Assembly (NCBI RefSeq): GCF_001051995.2
Contig: NZ_CP014646.1
Coordinates: forward strand, 2,418,001 to 2,482,000
Length of the DNA: 64,000 nucleotides
Reading direction: 5' to 3'
Source of the DNA: Thauera humireducens
GTDB taxonomy: Bacteria > Pseudomonadota > Gammaproteobacteria > Burkholderiales > Rhodocyclaceae
This document shows positions 58,257 to 64,000 of this stretch, piece by piece. The notes under the pieces were generated by a model. It worked only from the letters and a program-made list of their open reading frames with translations, did no database searches and was not told the origin of the DNA. Each line of letters opens with the position of its first letter. The stretch's first letter is position 1. A program made the position numbers and the translations under genes.

Positions 58257-58631
58257 TTACTTGATTTCGACCTTGGCGCCAGCGTCTTCCAGTTGCTTCT
58301 TCAGCGCGTCGGCGTCGGCCTTCGAAGCGCCTTCCTTCACGGTCTTCGGCGCGCCGTCGACCAGATCCTTCGCTTCCTTCAGACCCAGGCCGGTGGCAGC
58401 GCGGACGACCTTGATGACCTCGACCTTCTTGTCGCCGGCGGCGGTGAGCACGACGTCGAATTCGGTCTTCTCTTCGGCGGCCGGAGCGGCAGCGCCAGCG
58501 CCCGGAGCGGCCACGGCCATCGCGGCGGCGGACACACCGAACTTCTCTTCGAACGCCTTGACCAGGTCGTTCAGTTCCATAACGGTCATCGCGCCAACGG
58601 CTTCGAGGATGTCTTCTTTGGTGATTGCCAT
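58257..58631 (-). CDS. rplL: 50S ribosomal protein L7/L12
   Basis: A 124-aa stalk protein: N-terminal dimerisation helices ([20 protein letters not shown]), an Ala/Gly/Pro hinge (about 36-52) and a C-terminal domain binding translation GTPases ([21 protein letters not shown]). Multiple copies are needed per ribosome. It follows rplJ by 65 bases. Confidence 0.98.
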   Translation of the reverse strand: MAITKEDILEAVGAMTVMELNDLVKAFEEKFGVSAAAMAVAAPGAGAAAPAAEEKTEFDVVLTAAGDKKVEVIKVVRAATGLGLKEAKDLVDGAPKTVKEGASKADADALKKQLEDAGAKVEIK

Positions 58632-58696
58632 GTCAAAAACTCCAAAAATCTAGAATGTTCAGATTGCTTGTGCGAACTGGTCGAAGATCACCGCGC

Positions 58697-59197
58697 TCAG
58701 GCAGCGGCTTCTTCTTCGCGCTTCTTGGCGAGAGCGGCCATGGCGCAGGCGAAGCCCGACACCGGCGCCTGCATGACACCCAGCAGGGTGGACAGCAGCT
58801 CTTCGCGGCTCGGGATCGAAGCGAGCGCCTGCACGCCGGCCTTGTCGAGCGTCTTGCCCGCGTAGGAACCGGCCTTGAGCGAAAGCTTGTCGTTGCCCTT
58901 GGCGAAGTCGTTCAGCACCTTGGCAGCAGCGACCGGATCGGTCGAGATGCCATAGATCAGCGGACCGGTCAGTTGATCAGCCAGACCCTCGAACGGGGTA
59001 CCGGCGATCGCACGACGGACCAGGGTGTTCTTCAGCACACGCAGATACACACCAGCGTCGCGAGCCTTTGCACGCAGCGCGGTGAGATCACCCACCTCGA
59101 TACCGCGGTACTCGGCCACCGCGATCGACTGTGCGTTGGCCACTTGTGCCGACACCTCAGCCACTACGGCTTTCTTGTCATCAAGATTGAGACCCAC
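58697..59197 (-). CDS. rplJ: 50S ribosomal protein L10
   Basis: A 166-aa stalk base protein that carries L7/L12. The start is GTG 59197 ([19 protein letters not shown]) with a strong AGGAGG about 8 bases upstream. A 266-base leader precedes it, where L10 or the L10-L12 complex is known to bind in other bacteria to repress translation. Confidence 0.97.
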   Translation of the reverse strand: MGLNLDDKKAVVAEVSAQVANAQSIAVAEYRGIEVGDLTALRAKARDAGVYLRVLKNTLVRRAIAGTPFEGLADQLTGPLIYGISTDPVAAAKVLNDFAKGNDKLSLKAGSYAGKTLDKAGVQALASIPSREELLSTLLGVMQAPVSGFACAMAALAKKREEEAAA

Positions 59198-59463
59198 AGG
59201 TCTTTCCTCCTATCAAGTCAACACGCGAATCGCAAACAGCGCGACTCGCACCTACGGCGACCTGGATCAGGAGCGGGGCTGGGTCACAGCCATAATCCTG
59301 TTCTGGGCACACCATCTGCGCAGGCCGTCCTGGGACGATTAGACGGTTGGTCAACGACCCCTCCCGCACCTGCGGTCTTTGACGATCCGTGCCGACGTCG
59401 AAACGGCGGCACGGCCCAAAGTTCTGTTGCCGCCTGCCTGAAAGACAGGCAGCGAGCACATCA
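59198..59463 (-). promoter_or_regulatory. rplA-rplJ intergenic region with ribosomal protein L10 leader
   Basis: The coding strand contains AAAGACCGCAGGTGCGGG and later GGCCTGCGCAGATGG, short elements that recall the kink-turn and paired stems of the L10 leader family (RF00557). A hairpin CTGCCTG/CAGGCAG lies near the rplA end. No convincing -35/-10 pair was found, so the leader may act on readthrough transcripts. Identification rests on a few motifs seen by eye. Confidence 0.6.
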
Positions 59464-60162
59464 TCAAGCGGCGTTGACGCTGCTCGGCTCGACGCGGACG
59501 CCGGCACCCATGGTGCTCGACACCGCGATGCGGCGCAGGTAGACACCCTTGGCAGCAGCCGGCTTGGCCTTGACCAGCGCATCGACGAAAGCGGACAGGT
59601 TCTGCTGCAGCGCGTCGACGCCGAAGGAGGCGCGACCGATGGTGGCGTGCACGAGACCCGCCTTGTCGGTGCGGTACTGGACCTGGCCGGCCTTGGCGTT
59701 CTTCACGGCCGTGGCGACGTCCATGGTCACGGTGCCAACCTTGGGGTTGGGCATCAGGCCGCGCGGACCCAGGATCTGACCCAGCTGACCGACAACGCGC
59801 ATGGCGTCCGGCGTTGCGATGCAGACGTCGAAGTTGAGGTTGCCAGCCTTGATCTGCTCGGCGAGGTCGTCGAAACCGACGACTTCCGCACCGGCGGCAC
59901 GCGCGGCTTCAGCCTTGTCGCCCTGGGCGAACACGGCCACGCGAACGCTCTTGCCGGTACCGGCGGGCAGCACCACGGAACCGCGCACCACCTGGTCGGA
60001 CTTACGTGCATCGACGCCGAGATTCACGGCGATGTCGATCGATTCGTCGAACTTGGCGGTGGCGCACTCCTTCACCAGCGCCAGCGCTTCGGCGACGGGG
60101 TAAGCCTGATTGCGGTCAACCTTGGCGCGCAGCGCCTGAACTCGCTTGGACAGTTTCGCCAT
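59464..60162 (-). CDS. rplA: 50S ribosomal protein L1
   Basis: A 232-aa stalk protein at the E site, [20 protein letters not shown], with the signatures [19 protein letters not shown] and [16 protein letters not shown]. In E. coli L1 represses the rplK-rplA mRNA. It starts 2 bases after rplK. Confidence 0.98.
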   Translation of the reverse strand: MAKLSKRVQALRAKVDRNQAYPVAEALALVKECATAKFDESIDIAVNLGVDARKSDQVVRGSVVLPAGTGKSVRVAVFAQGDKAEAARAAGAEVVGFDDLAEQIKAGNLNFDVCIATPDAMRVVGQLGQILGPRGLMPNPKVGTVTMDVATAVKNAKAGQVQYRTDKAGLVHATIGRASFGVDALQQNLSAFVDALVKAKPAAAKGVYLRRIAVSSTMGAGVRVEPSSVNAA

Positions 60163-60164
60163 GA

Positions 60165-60596
60165 TTACAGGCCCTCCACAGTGATGCCCATGCTGCGGGC
60201 GGAACCGGCGATCGTGCGCACGGCAGCGTCCATATCGGCAGCGGTCAGATCAGGCATCTTCGCCTTTGCGATTTCCTCGACCTGCGCACGGGTCAGCGAG
60301 CCCACCTTGTCGGTGTGCGGCTTGGCCGAACCCTTCTGCAGACCGGCGGCCTTCTTGATCAACACGGTCGCCGGCGGCGTCTTCATGATGAAGGTGAAGG
60401 ACTTGTCGGCGAAGGCGGTGATCACCACCGGAATCGGCAGACCCGGCTCCATGCCCTGAGTCTTGGCATTGAAGGCCTTGCAGAATTCCATGATGTTCAG
60501 GCCGCGCTGACCCAGCGCCGGACCGATCGGGGGGCTGGGGTTGGCCTTGCCGGCCGGCACCTGCAGCTTGATGTAGCCAATGATTTTCTTTGCCAT
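60165..60596 (-). CDS. rplK: 50S ribosomal protein L11
   Basis: A 143-aa protein of the GTPase-associated centre, with [30 protein letters not shown] and [14 protein letters not shown]. Thiostrepton-site prolines are present. It is followed closely by rplA; a 131-base gap with two hairpins separates it from nusG. Confidence 0.98.
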   Translation of the reverse strand: MAKKIIGYIKLQVPAGKANPSPPIGPALGQRGLNIMEFCKAFNAKTQGMEPGLPIPVVITAFADKSFTFIMKTPPATVLIKKAAGLQKGSAKPHTDKVGSLTRAQVEEIAKAKMPDLTAADMDAAVRTIAGSARSMGITVEGL

Positions 60597-60727
60597 TGCG
60601 GCTTGCTCCTATGATGAGTGCTAGCGCACCGGATTCCCCGGCGCTCCTCGCGATGCACGCCTGATGGCGCACACGGAGGTGCGCGTCAACAGGCTACGGC
60701 AGGCCCTCAGGCCTGCCGCTCTTGCAC
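60597..60727 (-). other. nusG-rplK gap with two hairpins
   Basis: The gap holds a perfect 9-bp stem CGGCAGGCC / GGCCTGCCG (60697-60705, 60710-60718) close to the nusG stop, and GCGCAC / GTGCGC (60667-60672, 60679-60684). Neither is followed by a T-run on the coding strand. A TTGACG sequence lies between them but no -10 is placed for it. The second hairpin could belong to an L1-binding leader for rplK-rplA; this is a guess. Confidence 0.45.
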
Positions 60728-61261
60728 TCAGGTCTTTTCGACCTGGGTGAAATCCAGTTCCACCGGCGTCGCGCGACCAAAAATGGTCACCGAAACGCGC
60801 AGCTTGTTCTTCTCGTAGTTCGCATCTTCGACCGAGCCATGGAAGTCCGTAAACGGACCTTCCTTCACGCGCACGACCTCGCCGATCTCGAACAGCACCT
60901 TCGGACGCGGCTTGTCGACGCCTTCCTGCATCTGCTGCATGATCTTTTCGACCTCCTTCTCGGAGATCGGGGCCGGCTTGTTGGCCGTCCCACCCACGAA
61001 GCCGGTGACCTTTGGCGTCGACTTCACGAGGTGCCAGGTCTCGTCGTTCATTTCCATCTCGACGAGGACGTAGCCCGGGAAGAACTTGCGCTCGGTAATG
61101 CTTTTCTGGCCGCCCTTCATCTCGACGACCTCTTCGACCGGAACCAGGATCTGGCCGAAGGAATCCTGCACGCCCGCACGATTCACGCGCTCGATGAGCG
61201 CGCGCTGCACCGACTTCTCGAAGCCGGAATAGGCATGCACCACGTACCAACGCTTCGTCAT
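60728..61261 (-). CDS. nusG: Transcription termination/antitermination protein NusG
   Basis: A 177-aa two-domain protein: NGN domain ([26 protein letters not shown]) and KOW domain ([31 protein letters not shown] as position 120-150). It binds RNA polymerase and links it to Rho or to S10 on the ribosome. It starts one base after the secE stop. Confidence 0.98.
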   Translation of the reverse strand: MTKRWYVVHAYSGFEKSVQRALIERVNRAGVQDSFGQILVPVEEVVEMKGGQKSITERKFFPGYVLVEMEMNDETWHLVKSTPKVTGFVGGTANKPAPISEKEVEKIMQQMQEGVDKPRPKVLFEIGEVVRVKEGPFTDFHGSVEDANYEKNKLRVSVTIFGRATPVELDFTQVEKT

Positions 61262-61262
61262 A

Positions 61263-61610
61263 TCACTTCCAACCCAGAACGAGATCGTAAAGAACCCATT
61301 CCAGGCTCTTGTCGGTCAGCCACAGGAAAATCGCCATCAAGACGACAAACGCAAACACGAGACCCGTCGTCTGAACCGTTTCCTTGCGACTCGGCCAGAC
61401 AACCTTCTTGGTCTCGGTGATTGCTTCGCGCGCGAACTCGACGAAACGGCGACCCGGTTCGGAGAACCACGCGACAGCCACGCCCGCCGCCACGCCCGCC
61501 AGGACGGACAGCACACGCAACACGAGCGGCTGCTCGGAAAGCAGATAGAAGCCGACAACACCGGCCGCCAGCAGAGCCAGAGCCAGCGCGAACTTCAACT
61601 TATCGGCCAT
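61263..61610 (-). CDS. secE: Protein translocase subunit SecE
   Basis: A 115-aa membrane protein with three hydrophobic segments (about 6-24, 30-50, 83-102), the longer proteobacterial type. The conserved cytoplasmic amphipathic segment [17 protein letters not shown] precedes the last helix. It clamps SecY. It lies 24 bases after tRNA-Trp. Confidence 0.96.
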   Translation of the reverse strand: MADKLKFALALALLAAGVVGFYLLSEQPLVLRVLSVLAGVAAGVAVAWFSEPGRRFVEFAREAITETKKVVWPSRKETVQTTGLVFAFVVLMAIFLWLTDKSLEWVLYDLVLGWK

Positions 61611-61634
61611 TACGGAAAACCACCCGGAAAATTA

Positions 61635-61710
61635 TGGCAGGGGCAGAGGGAATCGAACCCCCAACCTTCGGTTTTGGAGACCGACGCTCTGCCAATTGAG
61701 CTATACCCCT
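61635..61710 (-). tRNA. trnW: tRNA-Trp (CCA)
   Basis: A 76-base cloverleaf: acceptor AGGGGTA pairs with TGCCCCT, the D-arm is AGCTCAATTGGCAGAGC, the anticodon loop CTCCAAA gives CCA, the T-loop is GTTCGAT, and the 3' CCA is encoded. It lies between tuf and secE, as in many proteobacteria. Confidence 0.96.
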
Positions 61711-61726
61711 GCAGCAGAGACTACAA

Positions 61727-61748
61727 GGCGCACCCGCACGGATGCGCC
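61727..61748 (-). terminator. Hairpin after the second tuf copy
   Basis: On the coding strand GGCGCATCC / GGGTGCGCC (one U-G pair) form a 9-bp stem with a 4-base loop about 20 bases after the tuf stop, followed by TTGTAG. It may protect the tuf mRNA end or mark processing of tRNA-Trp; a strong T-run is missing. Confidence 0.4.
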
Positions 61749-61767
61749 CTGCATCGATCAGCGAGTC

Positions 61768-62958
<1,191 letters not shown>

Positions 62959-63043
62959 ATCGCTATCCTTAAAATCAGAACCAGAAAAACCAGTGCGGCG
63001 CCCAATCGTGTTGGCCGCCGCGCCAGGCCAGGCAGAAAATGAG

Positions 63044-63118
<75 letters not shown>

Positions 63119-63135
63119 GCCGAAAACAGCACATC

Positions 63136-63209
63136 TGGAGCGGGTGAAGGGAATCGAACCCTCGTCGTAAGCTTGGAAGGCTTCTGCTCTACCATTGAGC
63201 TACACCCGC
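63136..63209 (-). tRNA. trnG: tRNA-Gly (TCC)
   Basis: A 74-base cloverleaf: acceptor GCGGGTG with CACCCGC, D-arm AGCTCAATGGTAGAGC, anticodon loop CTTCCAA giving TCC, T-loop GTTCGAT, CCA encoded. It is 17 bases from tRNA-Thr. Confidence 0.96.
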
Positions 63210-63295
63210 GCCTGCCACTGCAAAACAAACCGCAGTCGATTCACTACAACCGCCACGCCAACCGCGCCATGTGCGCACCTGACGTTAAGTATTAC

Positions 63296-63380
63296 TGGTG
63301 GAGGGAGAAGGATTCGAACCTTCGAAGGCTGAGCCGTCAGATTTACAGTCTGATCCCGTTGACCGCTTGGGTATCCCTCC
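63296..63380 (-). tRNA. trnY: tRNA-Tyr (GTA)
   Basis: An 85-base class II tRNA with a long variable arm. Acceptor GGAGGGA with TCCCTCC, anticodon loop CTGTAAA giving GTA, T-loop GTTCGAA, CCA encoded. It is the first gene of the whole minus-strand block, preceded by a near-consensus promoter. Confidence 0.96.
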
Positions 63381-63396
63381 ACGCGGGAAGCCCCGC

Positions 63397-63425
63397 ACTA
63401 TAGGGGACACCCTTTACCCTGTCAA
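63397..63425 (-). promoter_or_regulatory. Strong promoter of the tRNA-tuf-secE-nusG transcription unit
   Basis: On the minus strand: perfect -35 TTGACA (plus 63420-63425), 17-base spacer, -10 TATAGT (plus 63397-63402, 5 of 6), then the GC-rich discriminator GCGGGGC. Transcription would begin about 10 bases before tRNA-Tyr. A GC-rich discriminator is typical of promoters under stringent (ppGpp/DksA) control. Confidence 0.9.
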
Positions 63426-63621
63426 ATACTTTTTGCGTCGCAGGTCAAAAAAGTCCGAGCCTGCGTCCTCGTGGGGCTCCATTCAGGGTTTGCCGCCATT
63501 GAGCCCCCCCCGGTCTCCGCCCTAGTCTGGACGTGACTTAAGCGCGCCGCGCCGCGCGCCAGAGTGCGGCAGCGCGGCCGGCCCGACCTCAGGAAGACTG
63601 ACTCTGGAAGGAGACGGCATC
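63426..63621. other. Intergenic region upstream of the oxidoreductase gene
   Basis: This region lies between the divergent tRNA-Tyr promoter and the oxidoreductase gene. It contains a run of eight C (63504-63511) and a GC-only self-complementary stretch around 63542-63560. A TTGAGC at about 63499 with TAGTCT 18 bases later is the best promoter pair seen, and it is weak (3 of 6 at -10). AGGAG precedes the ATG at 63622. Confidence 0.4.
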
Positions 63622-64000
63622 ATGGGCGACCCCGGATTTTCGGCTGCATCCGGCAGCGTCAGCCTCGACGACAAGTACACGCTCGAGTCCGGGCGCGTCT
63701 ACATGACGGGCTACCAGGCACTCGTCCGGCTCCTGCTGATCCAGAAGGCTCGTGACGAGGGCGCAGGCCTGGATACGGCGGGCTTCGTGTCCGGATACCG
63801 CGGCTCGCCGCTGGGAGGGCTGGACCAGACCCTGTGGAAGGCACGTGCGCACCTCGAGCGACACCGCATCGTCTTCCAGCCCGGCGTAAACGAGGACCTC
63901 GCGGCGACGGCCGTGTGGGGCACGCAGCAGCTTCAGTTGTCGCCGGGTGCGCGCCACGCCGGCGTGTTCGCGATGTGGTACGGCAAGGGCCCCGGCGTGG
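63622..64000 (+). CDS. Indolepyruvate ferredoxin oxidoreductase family protein (partial, N-terminus)
   Basis: 126 codons are present and the frame is open to the right edge. ATG 63622 has AGGAG 8 bases upstream. The sequence LDDKYTLESGRVYMTGYQALVRLLLIQ, SGYRGSPLGGLDQTLW, FQPGVNEDLAATAVWGTQQ and FAMWYGKGPGV is the N-terminal pyrimidine-binding domain of fused IorA/IorB-type thiamine-pyrophosphate enzymes. The family normally exceeds 1100 aa and oxidises aryl-pyruvates to acyl-CoA with ferredoxin. The substrate is not determinable from this part. Confidence 0.88.
   Translation, partial: MGDPGFSAASGSVSLDDKYTLESGRVYMTGYQALVRLLLIQKARDEGAGLDTAGFVSGYRGSPLGGLDQTLWKARAHLERHRIVFQPGVNEDLAATAVWGTQQLQLSPGARHAGVFAMWYGKGPGV

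Noticed and set aside
63504..63511. Run of eight C as a phase-variation tract for the oxidoreductase gene
   Set aside because: It lies more than 100 bases before the start codon and not between well-defined promoter elements; homopolymers of this length occur by chance in GC-rich DNA.

Overview
The window is GC-rich chromosomal DNA of a betaproteobacterium. Gene content and order point to the Rhodocyclales (Thauera / Azoarcus / Aromatoleum type). The evidence is an XrtA/PEP-CTERM exopolysaccharide locus, a PP0621-pilS-pilR cluster, an MFS-ssb pair divergent from uvrA, and a proteobacterial secE-to-rplQ ribosomal superlocus preceded by tRNA-Tyr/Gly/Thr and tuf. The assignment is made from protein signatures by eye; no database search was possible.

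Layout. (1) 1-3383, minus strand: the start of an exopolysaccharide operon. In transcription order it holds an outer-membrane export lipoprotein, a Wzz-like chain-length protein, a tyrosine autokinase and the 5' end of an outer-membrane protein cut by the window edge. (2) 3657-30080: mixed housekeeping and accessory genes. These are a beta-CASP metallo-beta-lactamase nuclease; the pilS-pilR two-component pair; a probable methylthioadenosine salvage cluster (methionine-type aminotransferase, mtnA, FucA-like aldolase); two tandem 3-hydroxyisobutyrate-dehydrogenase-like reductases; ybiB; two PilZ proteins; pirin and azoR divergent from a LysR regulator; dsbB; an RND efflux operon with a DUF2892 protein; cbiX; tcdA with a metallo-hydrolase; and ssb, an MFS transporter and uvrA. 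(3) 30106-31128: galE. (4) 63380 down to 31211, one uninterrupted minus-strand block: tRNA-Tyr, tRNA-Gly, tRNA-Thr, tuf, tRNA-Trp, secE, nusG, rplKAJL, rpoBC, rpsLG, fusA, tuf, then the S10, spc and alpha clusters ending with rpoA and rplQ and an intrinsic terminator. (5) 63622 to the right edge, plus strand: the start of an indolepyruvate ferredoxin oxidoreductase family gene.

How it works together. The 32-kb block encodes the core of transcription, translation and Sec translocation, with two tuf copies. A strong consensus promoter precedes tRNA-Tyr. Promoter-like hexamer pairs recur close to the classical str, S10, spc and alpha operon boundaries, and hairpins that look like attenuators or leaders lie before rpsL, rplJ, rpoB and rpoC. 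The left part combines surface functions (EPS export, PilSR, PilZ) with redox and salvage metabolism.

No insertion sequence, prophage, CRISPR array or rRNA was seen, and no gene-free stretch exceeds 300 bases. The least ordinary items are the rpsL leader with mutually exclusive hairpins, the rplC promoter whose -10 box sits in the loop of a perfect inverted repeat, several genes whose -10 box lies 6-7 bases before the start codon with no Shine-Dalgarno sequence, the mtnA-aldolase cluster, and the RND operon controlled by a palindrome with no regulator gene beside it.
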